DNA from: Crotalaria pallida
Taxonomy: Eukaryota > Streptophyta > Magnoliopsida > Fabales > Fabaceae
Direction: 5' to 3'
DNA length: 64,000 nucleotides
Assembly: GCA_037953625.1 (NCBI GenBank)
Contig: CM075655.1
Location: 10,372,001-10,436,000 of the forward strand
Positions 21,899 to 32,863 of the stretch are shown here, piece after piece (the first letter of the stretch is position 1; every line of letters begins with the position of its first letter). The position numbers and the translations under genes are program-made. Below the pieces are notes generated by a model. It made no database searches. It was not told where the DNA came from and saw nothing but the letters and a program-made list of their open reading frames with translations.

Positions 21899-22310
21899 GT
21901 AGCTGATATTCTAACTAAAGCTCTATCCACTACAAGGTTTTTGACATTGAGAGATAAACTCAATGATGTCACTCGGGGTCAGCAAGATTAGCAATCTTCT
22001 CGACAACCTTCTCGATTTCAGCAGAAAATATTAGATGATATCTTTCATCCCTCATCTAGCTGAGCTTAAGGGGGAATATTAGAGGTAGTTATTCTAATGT
22101 GGAATTAGTTGTTAGTTTGTGTAAAGCCTAGCAAGCAAGCCACGACTGACAGACATTGTGCTATAAGTAGCACACCGTTGTAATTATTCCTTACCTTTTC
22201 ATAATTTAGTTTAATCATAACAGATTTTCCCTCCAATTCTCTTCTCTCTCTCTCTCTTCTCTTCTCTCTCTTACTCTCACTTTCTCATATCTTCCATCCT
22301 CGAGACAATA
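21899..22310 (+). mobile_element. 3' end of a Ty1/copia element (RNase H tail, PPT, LTR remnant)
   Basis: The frame at 21899-21970 reads VADILTKALSTTRFLTLRDK, the conserved C-terminal end of copia RNase H. It decays after residue 24. A polypurine tract TAAGGGGGAA lies at 22067-22076, followed by LTR-like sequence with a CTATAAGTAG promoter motif (about 22161) and a CT-rich run. The exact LTR end is unclear. The rest of the element is missing. Confidence 0.75.
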
Positions 22311-22410
22311 AATTAAATTTGCACAACCTTGAATTGCTATCAAAACCTATATGAATTCAAGAAACATTAATTGCAGGAAAGAACGAAAAATTCTCTTCAA
22401 AATAAACATT

Positions 22411-22930
22411 TTAAAACAACATAAAGGACATTTCAAAAGCAGTAACAAAATACACACCTTAACTTAACACATTCTTCACCTTCTACTTATTATTACCTTC
22501 TACTTTAGTTCATAACACCACCCTAAGTTCAAAACAACTACACAACCCTAAGCTCAGTTTAACCCAAATTGAACAAACACAACTAACTACTAATATAAAA
22601 GACATTTCAAAAGCAGTAAGAAAATAGATACCTTAACTTAACACATTCCTCACCTTCTACTTATTATTATCACCTTCTACTTAAGTTAAAAATACCACCC
22701 TAAGTTCAAAACAACAACACAACCCTAACATCAGTTTAGGCCAGCTTGAACAAACACAACTAAATAATAACATAAAGGACATTTCAAAATCAGAAACAAA
22801 ATAGACACTTTAACTTAACACATTCCTCACCTTCTACTTATTATCACCTTCTACTTAAGTTCAAAATAAGAACACAACCCTAAGTTGATTTAACAAAAAC
22901 TGAACAAATACATCTAACTAACAAAAAATC
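22411..22930. repeat. Tandem repeat, about 178 bp x 3
   Basis: Units begin near 22411, 22590 and 22766, each with ACATTTCAAAA(G/T)CAG, then CTTAACTTAACACATTC, then CCTTCTACTTATTAT. The copies differ by small indels. No coding potential was seen. Confidence 0.75.
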
Positions 22931-23338
22931 GTCATTAACACTACGTTCAAAACAACATGACACAGAAAGCAACATTAACTTCAGCTAGTAAGAATTAAAA
23001 AAAAACCTAACAAATCAAAGTAGCTCACCTGCACATAAATCCAAGAACCCACAACTAAATTTATCTTGAAAATGAAATTAAAGAACTAAATTTCAATATA
23101 TAAATATAAATATCAAAATCGAATATTAGAGAAACTAATGCGAGATATATAGAAGGCCAACTTCAACAGAGCTTGCAAGTTACTCCCTTTAACTATTAAA
23201 AAAAACATGAACACATTCAAAGACGCATACAAGTTAGAAAATAAGAAGAATAAGAAGAACAAAAATGAGAAATCAAAAACGATAAGAATAACCTTCGCGT
23301 TTTAACACCAAAATCAGCTTGGCAAATATTGCTATATG
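22931..23338. other. AT-rich spacer
   Basis: No gene or repeat recognised. Confidence 0.35.
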
Positions 23339-24066
23339 TGACACCCTTTTCCCAACATAAGTAAATACTATAATAATTAAGTATTATAGGAAAAAGATAT
23401 GGACTTGTGATTAATTATGAAAAGGTGAGAATAAAAAAAATTCTTTTAAAGAGGGTGCACAAACCAAATCTTGGAATTCTTGGAGAAAAAGTTCTAAATC
23501 ATTTCAGACAATTGAATCGAATTCGGCAATTTCTAAAACCTTTTCATGAGTTGAATAACATTTGCGTTTGGAAATCGTATTTATATAATAGAGAGTACAT
23601 GAAGCTACCCTTGATTTGGTTGATAAAACCGATATCATCTAATCCTCTTTGAAGCCGAACTCTTTTAAAATGATTAAATCAGAGTAAGCGGAAATTATAG
23701 GACTATGCAACATAATAGAAACAAAACATAGGTTTTATATACATAGATACATAAAAAGGTCAAGTGATACATAGTCCCATCATAAGTCTCCAAGTCCAAC
23801 AAGTCCATAACAGATCTACATCAAAATATAACCATAACCCTAGAGCTCTCATGAGCATATCTACATCATATATACATATCAAAATACAAACTCCAGGGGT
23901 GGTCACATAGATCTAGCAGCACCAGTAGTAGTAGTAGTGATAGCAGTAGTAGTCTCGAGGTAGCAAAAAGTAACATCATTATCATCATAGCAGCAGCAGC
24001 AGTATCTCCTCCACAGCATCCCCACATCGGATCCTATGACCCTCATCATATACCATATGCACATAC

Positions 24067-24537
24067 CTAGGGATCGTCATCCCTCCAATCACTCCCGGTA
24101 GAAAGCACGACAGGCTCGCCTCCACTCTCGTCCTCCACTGGATCCTCCTCGATCTCATCCGAAGGAGAGTGTACCCTACCACTGGGTACAGGGTCGGGAG
24201 ATGGTGTGACCCTAACTGGGCTCCTCAGATCAAAAGGGAGAGTCTCCTCGCGGACGACTCTCGAAGAAAAAGGGTGGGAGTGGGTAGGTCTAAAACGGAA
24301 ACTGTGATACGAGCGAGCTGTTCGTGTGGGAGGTGGTCCATGGTATGTATAAAACGGGGGTACGTGCATAGTGTATATGATGGGAATCCTAAATCTACGA
24401 GGACGAAATCGAATCAACGGGTTCGGGTGGTAGAAGGTGATCTCCATCTCTCCCTCGAACACCGCGCGATGGTCCTCATAGATCCATATGCCACTAGGAA
24501 GTGGCCGGATCTCGATGCAAGCGATGTAACGAGACAT
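24067..24537 (-). CDS. LTR-encoded protein of unknown function (156 aa), diverged homologue
   Basis: The ATG lies three bases after a predicted acceptor (CCTTGTAG|GTG). The protein starts MSRYIACIEIRPLPSG and keeps the IYEDHRAVFEGE, YHPNPL, RPRRFRIPI, HVPPFY and YHGPPPTR blocks of the 161-aa proteins at 9751 and 20482, then an acidic Ser/Asp/Glu tail. The tail diverges and drifts in length, whereas the first 90 residues change mostly conservatively. A third, truncated copy of about 35 codons (26037-26140) lies in the duplicated segment. Confidence 0.6.
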   Translation of the reverse strand: MSRYIACIEIRPLPSGIWIYEDHRAVFEGEMEITFYHPNPLIRFRPRRFRIPIIYTMHVPPFYTYHGPPPTRTARSYHSFRFRPTHSHPFSSRVVREETLPFDLRSPVRVTPSPDPVPSGRVHSPSDEIEEDPVEDESGGEPVVLSTGSDWRDDDP

Positions 24538-24796
24538 CACCTACAAGGGCATAGGGGTAAGCAATTCTATACACATAATCAACAGAGTATAAATTTGTGC
24601 AATATGAATATGTAAATATGCAACAATGAACAACAATCACATATAACACTTAGCAGTTATTGAATGCAGATAGAATGCTCATACTTGTTTCATTTATCAC
24701 ACTTAACTTAAATGAGTGGCATGATGTATGAATTTAGCTCTCAAGCCTATCTCCATCAAACTATGTCACTCTCTGACGTCCATCCCTGACAACCCA

Positions 24797-25153
24797 GCAC
24801 TCATCAGTGCGTTGTATTCCTAGGTATACAACAATTCGTACATTCACCTAGAATGTACACAACAAGCTTGGAATCCGTGCCACCCGAGCACATCCCGTCA
24901 TCCAAACGGACCGTCATCCAAACGGTATAACCATATCGGCATCCACTAAGCCGACCACGTCAACAACGTGTCATCAAGAAAGCGTATTGGCACTCCTTGA
25001 GGCCCTCCATATGTTTACCAAAAACATGATATTCGTCCTACCATCCAAACTCCAGAATGAATGCATCACTTTCTAAGGTTACAGGAAATTGATTAACATA
25101 TTACTGGCCACCTAGGCATATTTTATCATCAAAAGGAACCGTCACCAAACGGT
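24797..25153 (-). repeat. Dense array of short hairpins with similar loops
   Basis: Plus-strand stems and loops, in order: GCACT-catc-AGTGC (24797), GTTGTAT/ATACAAC (24811-24832), GTACATTC-accta-GAATGTAC (24838-24858), GTGC-cacccga-GCAC (24877), CCGT-catccaa-ACGG (24895), ACCGT-catccaa-ACGGT (24910-24926), TCGGC/GCCGA (24936-24954), CACGT-caaca-ACGTG (24956-24970), ATGTTT-accaa-AAACAT (25011-25027), ACCGT-caccaa-ACGGT (25138-25153). On the minus strand many loops read TTGG(A)TG. The array is repeated at +1602. Confidence 0.85.
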
Positions 25154-25265
25154 ACACTTATCTTAATCAATTTCTTTTAAGTCCAGATCCTTTGGATTAT
25201 TGTTGTTAAATCCTTAATCAATTAAGTCAGAATTGAAAATGGTGTTTTTCAGGTTCTGGTAAATT

Positions 25266-25590
25266 ACTCGAGTATAATTCAGCATACTCGAGTGTTTTTC
25301 AACTTTTCCAGATTACTCGAGTGTTCTTAGGGTTACTCGAGTGTTCATGACTTTCTGGGGATTTGGGTTTCAGATTCATTAAATTACTCGAGTAGTTCAT
25401 GGGTACTCGAGTGTTCTTCATGATTTCCATAATACTCGAGTCACCCCTGCGTTACTCGAGTGGTTTGCCTTAACATGTCCCCAGGTCTTACTCGATACTC
25501 GAGTACTAGACACAATACTCGAGTGTTCTTGCTCAAATCATATTGTTTTACAAACATTTTACTCGAGTACTCTGTACAATACTCGAGTGT
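25266..25590 (-). repeat. ACTCGAGT octamer array, copy 1 of 2
   Basis: About a dozen ACTCGAGT octamers in 325 bases, often preceded by TT or AT and followed by GTT. A second copy lies at about 26868-27192 through the 1602-bp duplication. It is the same octamer as in the LTR at 7531 although the surrounding sequence is largely different. Confidence 0.88.
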
Positions 25591-28507
25591 TTCACAGCAG
25601 AACAGACTGGAATCTTAATTTTAACACACCATTTTCAGTTCTACTCATTTCTAGTCCAATCCAGGGATCAACAAAGTTCATATATCACAAAATGAACATG
25701 TTACAATACTCATTTCATATCAAATTACAGATTTGACAGAGAATCAATCATTAATTCATAAAATACACAATTTGGCAACTCAACACCTCAAATTGCATAA
25801 TAAGCACAATACTCATGAAATAATGTTCATTTAAGCTTGCATGCATGATTTAGAACTTGCTCAACACAATTATAGAGCATGAATTGGTCTCCAAACCAAA
25901 GTTCCTATTCATTCTAAGCCCTTAGAGCCTCTTGATGGCTCTCTAATGAAATTAATGGAATTTAAACTCTATCTAGTGTACAAAATTACTTCCCCTTACC
26001 TCCCAGACGTGAATCAATCAGAGAATTTCCAAAGAAGAGTGATCTCCACCTCTCCCTCGAACACCGCGCAATGGTCCTCATAGATCCATATGCCACTAGG
26101 AAGTGGCCGGATCTCGATGCAAGCGATGTAACGAGACATCACCTACAAGGGCATAGGGGTAAGCAATTCTATACACATAATCAACAGAGTATAAATTTGT
26201 GCAATATGAATATGTAAATATGCAACAATGAACAACAATCACATATAGCACTTAGCAGTTATTGAATGCAGATAGAATGCTCATACTTGTTTCATTTATC
26301 ACACTTAACTTAAATGAGTGGCATGATGTATGAATTTAGCTCTCAAGCCTATCTCCATCAAACTATGTCACTCTCTGACGTCCATCCCTGACAACCCAGC
26401 ACTCATCAGTGCGTTGTATTCCTAGGTATACAACAATTCGTACATTCACCTAGAATGTACACGACAAGCTTGGAATCCGTGCCACCCGAGCACATCCCGT
26501 CATCCAAACGGATCGTCATCCAAACGGTATAACCATATCGGCATCCACTAAGCCGACCACGTCAACAACGTGTCATCAAGCAAGCGTATTGGCACTCCAA
26601 AGGCCCTCCACATGTTTACCAAAAACATGATATTCGTCCTACCATCCAAACTCCAGAATGAATGCATCACTTTCTAAGCTTAAAGGAAATTGATTAACAT
26701 ATTACTGGCCACCTAGGCATATTTTATCATCAAAAGGAACCGTCACCAAACGGTACACTTATCTTAATCAATTTCTTTTAAGTCCAGATCCTTTGGATTA
26801 TTGTTGTTAAATCCTTAATCAATTAAGTCAGAATTGAAAATGGTGTTTTTCAGGTTCTGGTAAATTACTCGAGTATAATTCAGCATACTCGAGTGTTTTT
26901 CAACTTTTCCAGATTACTCGAGTGTTCTTAGGGTTACTCGAGTGTTCATGACTTTCTGGGGATTTGGGTTTCAGATTCATTAAATTACTCGAGTAGTTCA
27001 TGGGTACTCGAGTGTTCTTCATGATTTCCTGAATACTCGAGTCACCCCTGCATTACTCGAGTGGTTTGCCTTAACATGTCCCTAATTCTTACTCGATACT
27101 CGAGTACTAGACACAATACTCGAGTGTTCTTGCTCAAATCATATTGTTTTACAAACATTTTACTCGAGTACTCTGTACAATACTCGAGTGTTTCACAGCA
27201 GAACAGACTGGAATCGTAATTTTAACACACCATTTTCAGTTCTACTCATTTCTAGTCCAATCCAGGGATCAACAAAGTTCATATATCACAAAATGAACAT
27301 GTTACAATACTCATTTCATATCAAATTACAGATTTGACAGAGAATCAATCATTAATGCATAAAATACACAATTTGGCAACTCAACACCTCAAATTGCATA
27401 ATAAGCACAATACTCATGAAATAATGTTCATTTAAGCTTGCATGCATGATTTAGAACTTGCTCAACACAATTATAGAGCATGAATTGGTCTCCAAACCAA
27501 AGTTCTTATTCAATCTAAGCCCTTAGAGCCTCTTGATGGCTCTCTAATGAAATTAATGGAATTTAAACTCTATCTAGTGTACAAAATTACTTCCCCTTAC
27601 CTCTCAGACGTGAATCAATCAGAGAATTTCCAAAGAAGAGCTTTCCAACTCCAGAAACCACTTTGAGCATCATATGCATGACAGTTTGAGTGCACCACCA
27701 AGATTGAATTGGTTCACACATGAAACAGGGATACAAATTGGGGATTTTAGTTTTTCTAGACTCTATGCAACATAAACTAACTAGAGAAATCGAATTTGGA
27801 ACTGAGAGACTCGTGAGCTTACCACAAATTGAAATCAAAGTAAGCTCCAGACTAGGACTTGACCAAGAACAGCTTCACTTCCAAGCCTTGATTCTTCCAC
27901 CACACTCACTCAAACCTCACAATTTTAGTGTTTATACAAAGCTCGTGATGTGAGCTTTGTATTAGTGTATAGTTTGTAGCTCAATTCGACTCAGAGAAGA
28001 AGAATTGATGGAGACGATTTGAGAACCCTAACTCAAAAACTCAACAACAATTTGGCAAAATGGGTTGCTTAATCCGTCAACCACGGCTTAAATACTTGGC
28101 CAAAACCTTCATGCAGCTCGACACGAAGGTATTGAAGTGTTGAGGAAGACGATTTCGTGTCAACACACGAGAATTGTTGGTGGTGACTCACCAAACGCAC
28201 TAACTCGTGCAACTCTGTCCAGAATACTCGAGTATTCCAGAAAATACTCGAGTATTTTGCCCAGTTTTTGAAAAATAATTATTTTATTTACTTTCCCTCA
28301 AAAATCTTTCCTATATTTGCTTCTAGGTCCCAACCCAGGGACTAATATGCAAAAATACCTATTTCATGCATAAATGTATTTATTAAAATAAATTCTAATA
28401 ATATAAACACAGGTTTTAATCAAAGATTAAAAATGGAAATAATTAATTATAATAAACTTTATAATTAATATTTCATTAATCCAGGATTAAAATTTTGGGG
28501 TGTTACA

Positions 28508-29089
28508 CTCTACACCCAAATGAGCATAAAATAAAGAAGATGATATTTGATGACCAAGCCACGTTTTGGTCTCAATGAGAGAAAAAGAAAAAGGCAAAGA
28601 GAATGAAAGCTTCAAGAAGAAGTTGAGAGAGAGTAGAAGCTTAGGACAAACAATGATTTCAGAGTTTCTTTTTTGTTGTAATAACTCCAAAAGTCCATTA
28701 ATACATTGAACGACCAGGATCTATCTTAGCTATGAGTAAATGGACATTCCACAAAGGAGTTGGTTTAGTGGCGAATGGTTCCATTTCATCATCAGATATT
28801 GTATTAGGTCAAAGGTCAAAAGTTCAATTTATGAGAATGACACTTGTTCAAAGGGGAAAAAAATTAGTTCCTTTCCTATTGCTTGAGATGTTTCTCTAGG
28901 TTAACAAAAATATTGGTATGAATGAGTAAATATATTTGAGAACTATTTAAGCACAACTCATTGAATGCTTGATCAAAATTTGTTTATTCAGCTAAACAAA
29001 CAATCTTAAACTTCAAATTAGGCTTGATTATTTAAAAGAGTCATGCCGAAGTTTTATAAGCCGGATATGAGTTGTTCGTGTATAGTTAA
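28508..29089. other. Spacer between the minus LTR and the HIPP-B promoter
   Basis: AT-rich sequence without a supported gene. Confidence 0.35.
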
Positions 29090-29849
29090 CATATTTGTAT
29101 TTTAGAGTCACAATCATGCTCTCACACACACTTATAAACATAATTAAGTAAATTGCCATTTTCGTCCTTAAGATTATAAGCACTCATCAATTTGGTCCTA
29201 AAGATTTACGTAAATAAAAAAACTTTCTTAAATTGTCGTAAGTCATTCATTTTGTTTAAACTCCTTCGAAATCCTCCTCCCAAACATACCCCAAGTATTC
29301 ACGTCTACTCAACACATTTAAACTCCTAGTGTGAATTAAAATCAAAGCATTTACTCCCATGATTCTCGATTATATCAATCTTAGGACATAAATTACAAAA
29401 GGATGATGAATAACAAAGAAAGAAAGGAGTAAAATTTTAAAAATATGTTTAATATTTTATGCAATTAATGAAAATTAAAAGTAATAAATAAATTAAATAT
29501 TTAAATAAAGATAAAAAACAAAAATCTACCATATTTGATTCTAAAAATTAAAGACAAGTCCACTTTTTTTAATAGTATTTTGACCTTTAATAAATAAAAC
29601 ATTTAATAAAAAAGTATAAAATACTATTTTTAAATTTGAATATTACCATTTACCATTAATGTATTTTGAGCATTCCCACGTCATAGAGTGAGTGAGTTAG
29701 TGATTGACTCTCACCCTTGGCCAAGCTTAACGAAAGATGATAGAAATGAGTTAGACGACGGTTTCTGAGCCAAGCCTGACACTCCACCTAACCATTATTA
29801 AAGTGGTCGGGCAATGGGGCTTGCTTTATAGAAGTATCAAAAGTCTATG
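29090..29849 (+). repeat. HIPP-B promoter region, second arm of the inverted duplication
   Basis: Matches the reverse complement of 4361-5432. It ends TATCAAAAGTCTATG, with a TATA box changed to TATCAAAA. The final CTATG (29845-29849) is the left target duplication of the 20-kb insertion, so the HIPP-B promoter is separated from its coding exons at 50406 by 20 kb. Confidence 0.75.
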
Positions 29850-31502
29850 TGTAACATCCCGAATTTTAATTCTAACAATAATTAGAATTATAGTAAGATT
29901 TGGAAGAAAGGATTTTCATAGAAGGGATTTAAAATGATGGATTAGGAGTGCTTTGAGTGCCATATAGGAGTCAAGGAGCATTGGCATCGAAAAGCAAATT
30001 TAAAGAAGACCAAACGAGTGGTAAAAATCGAGTTTTCGGTGTTATAAACACCCGATATTAGGAAATTCAAAATAAAAGATCTACAACTCTAAACACAAAT
30101 TCCACCGTTAGATGTGAAGTAGGATATGTGAGGAAGCTTGTGTCAAAATTTGAGGAAGATCCAACGGTTAACGAAGAAGTTACGGCCGTTCAAAGTCGGG
30201 GTTCTGAAAACCCTGCAACTTAATCGATTAAGTTGCAGCTTAATCGATTAAGCCTGAAGGGGGGGAGGTTTTAATCGAGTAATACTCGATTAAGGGCTGC
30301 TAAAACTGAAAAAAATAAAACCGTTTCACGCGTGCTTTTGGCCATAATGCACGAAATTTCTCTCTCTAGGGCACACAATCTCTCATCCCAAATCCATCAA
30401 GCTTCAAGGGAGTCACTCCAAGGTCCCCCATCAAGTCTCCCTTGGTCTCTCCAAGTAAGTATCCATGATTATTGAAGTTCCTCTCTCTCTCTAATGTGGA
30501 TTTTCTCTCTCTCTCTCTCTCTCTCTCTTTCCCCTCTTTGGGAAATCCGAATTCTCTATGGAAAAGGGGCAATAATCTCTTTATCATTCCATTCCTTTGG
30601 CTTAGGGAAGATTATTATCACTATCTCCATTTTCGTGCGTGCGGAGCCCTTGGTTTTGGGAGCGCTTGGAGCTACGGCTTGGGTTCTTCCACTTTCTCTC
30701 TCTTTGGTTAAGGTAAGGGAGTGGATATAGTGAGCTTGCCTTGTTCTAGAGAGTCAGGTCTAGTTAGTATATAATGCTTGTTAGGGTTATGTGTTAGGGG
30801 AGAAAATTAGATTATAAATCCCTAGGTTATTGAATATGAAATTCTAATTAATTAAGTATGCATAATGATTGTGTGTTATGACTAGGAAAAGGAAACCCCA
30901 CAGTATGAGAATGAATTATCTGATAAATGAAATTTGGTTATTAATTAAGTTGAATTAAATGAGGAATTGGGTAATTGATAATGAAGTTGACACAAAAATG
31001 GTCTCTGTGATTATTGGTTTTATTTGCAAGGTTGTGAATTAAATGATAATTAATTGTTGTAGCTAATATATGTATGTGTTGGGGAATAAATTGATATAGG
31101 AAGAAAGGGAATGGAAACAATTAAATGTGATGAATGTGTGTATTTGTATTTAATTGCTAAATGAGTTTAAATGTTAAGTATTATTAATTGTGAACAAAAG
31201 TGAAGGCTTATTAATGGAACTTGTGAATATGGGAAATGGAAGTAAGAGGATTATGTTTAAGAAAAAGTAAGAGATGATTTTAATATGTGGTGTTAAAGCG
31301 AAAATGTGAGAAGGTGAAATATGTAAATTGAAATGAAGTGTAATATAAATGTTGGACTATGAATGAGAATGCTATTGGATATGATTGTGATAACTGAGAA
31401 AGGAAGTGAATGAGGAATTTGCATGAATGATTAGTTGTTGAATGTGTGTGGTTGTGTTTAAATGTGATGTAATTGTTGATGTGAGAATATGAAAGTATGT
31501 TT

Positions 31503-31891
31503 TGGCCTCTGATGTGAGGTAATGAATATGGTGGTGTGATTAAATGCGTTGGCCTCTGATTTGAGGTGGCGAATAATGGAAAGTGATGAATATGCTGACC
31601 TCTGATATGAGGGGCACAATATGAATGGTAAAATGTGTTGACCTCTGACCTGAGGGACACGATATGAATTGGAATGAATGGGTGTTGACCTCTGACCTGA
31701 GGGACACCGGATTAAATAATGGGTTGGGTGTTGACCTCTGACCTGAGGGACACCGAATAAAATATGTATTGGAGTGTTGACCTCTGACCTGAGGGACACA
31801 AAATGGAGTATAATGAATGGGTGTTGACCTCTGACCTGAGGGACACAAAATGGATTATAATGAATGGGTGTTGACCTCTGACCTGAGGGAC
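31503..31891 (+). repeat. CCTCTGA..TGAGG hairpin minisatellite
   Basis: Nine units about 46 bases apart, each with CCTCTGAnnTGAGG. Most are enclosed by an outer pair GTGT/ACAC. The first three units are diverged and have other flanks. The same array is in LTRs 2-4. Confidence 0.88.
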
Positions 31892-31942
31892 ACATAATTT
31901 AAAAAGGGAATAAAATTGGATAAGGTAAAGGTAATGGAAACG

Positions 31943-32143
31943 CGATGTATGTAGGCCTTCGATTTGGTGGAGACATACATCGTGGTTGGTGTATGTATGT
32001 AGGCCTTCGATTTGTTGGAGACATACATACACCGTAAATAAAAGGAAATGAATAAAGGAAATAGGGAATAAAATTGGACAAGGTTTGGTAATGAGAACGC
32101 GATGTATGTAGGCCTTCGATTTGGTGGAGACATACATACACCG
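31943..32143 (+). repeat. Long-stem hairpin units with a common 20-base loop
   Basis: Unit 1 pairs CGATGTATGT (31943-31952) with ACATACATCG (31973-31982). Unit 2 pairs GGTGTATGTATGT (31988-32000) with ACATACATACACC (32021-32033). Both enclose aggccttcgatttggtggag or a one-base variant. Unit 3 starts at 32100. LTRs 1 and 2 have three units, LTRs 3 and 4 have four, which accounts for most of the LTR length difference. Confidence 0.88.
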
Positions 32144-32863
32144 TAAAAATAAGGAAAAGGTAAGGGTTTAAAAAGGGAATTATTTGGAAATGGGGAAAAA
32201 TAAATACAAGGAAACAGATGGTGAAATGAATAAGGAGAATGGAAATGTGGAATAAATATTGTAATGAGTACTGTGTGCAATATGTGAATATATGCTTAAT
32301 TGCTAAATGTGTTTGACCTAGTGAGTGTTATGTCTAGTTAGAAACTGCTTTCTATTTCTTGTGCAATGCTCACTCCCTTACAGTTTCAGGTTCGGAGATT
32401 GAGCTGGCGCAGCCCCCGACCGAGCAGGAGTACTTTCCCTTACAGGGAGAGTAGGGTGTTAGGGGTTTAGTGTATAAGATGGACCTAAGCCTCTGATATT
32501 ATTTTGATGTAAATTTTATATGCATAATTCGAATGAGGCTTAGGATGTTTTGTTTTGCTAAAGCTATAACTTTTGGTTTTTATGCTCAAAATTTGTATTT
32601 CCGCTAATACTCTGATTTATTTTTGTATACCGATATCATTGGAGCCCATGGGGCCTTGATTTGATTTAGAAATATAATCTGAAGCCCTGCTGGCTATCAG
32701 TTGTTTATTTGAAATTGTTTATCACAGGTCAAATTTTGGATTAGTCCGAAAAACAAACAAAACTCCGTCCGTTTGACGGTTGATTTTAATATAATTAAAA
32801 AAAATTTTAAGTCCGTATTTTATTATAAGGGGAACTAAGGGTAATTAATCATAGGGTGTTACA

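Larger units (their letters stand above)
24437..27640 (-). repeat. Tandem duplication of 1602 bp inside the LTR
   Basis: Copy 1 is 24437-26038 and copy 2 is 26039-27640. The copies are almost identical, with scattered substitutions. The junction at 26038 joins AAAGAAGA to GTGATCTCC; both original ends contain GAAG, suggesting microhomology. The duplication includes the LTR intron with both arrays, plus the first codons of the open frame. Confidence 0.9.
23339..28507 (-). mobile_element. Large minus-strand solo-type LTR with internal duplication (5169 bp)
   Basis: Read on the minus strand it starts TGTAACACCCC at 28507 and ends GGGTGTCA at 23339. It has the same plan as the LTR at 7531: two AATACTCGAGTATT palindromes (28243-28256 and 28223-28236), a GTAAGG donor (27600), ACTCGAGT octamer arrays, a hairpin array, an acceptor (24541) and an open frame (24537-24067). 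A 1602-bp segment is duplicated in tandem. The flanking 5-mers (ATATG left, CTCTA right) do not match, so no target duplication is visible. No primer site or internal genes are present. Confidence 0.8.
30713..32389 (+). other. Predicted intron in LTR 1
   Basis: Donor TTAAG|GTAAGG and acceptor CAGTTTCAG|GTTCGG. The acceptor is followed by a short GC-richer exon-like segment to about 32455. The other three LTRs carry the same sites. Confidence 0.45.
29850..32863 (+). repeat. LTR 1 of the array (3014 bp)
   Basis: It starts TGTAACATCCCGAA and ends AGGGTGTTACA. In order: a 26-bp perfect palindrome centred on AATCGATT (30213-30238), a second CTTAATCGATTAAG (30239-30252), TTAATCGAGT/ACTCGATTAA (30271-30293), a CT-repeat leader, predicted intron 30713-32389, two hairpin arrays, and the terminus. 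The first 380 bases are about 90% similar to the LTR at 56898. Confidence 0.93.

Noticed and set aside
31503..32143. CRISPR-like appearance of regularly spaced repeats
   Set aside because: The genome is eukaryotic, spacers are themselves repetitive, no cas genes are present, and the arrays lie inside LTRs.
31280..32280. Repetitive minus-strand frames of 80-145 codons in each array LTR (rich in SGQRST, RSEVNT, NRRPTYI)
   Set aside because: They are the hairpin minisatellites read backwards in three frames. All three frames look repetitive, there is no start context, and copies are alike only because the LTRs are nearly identical.
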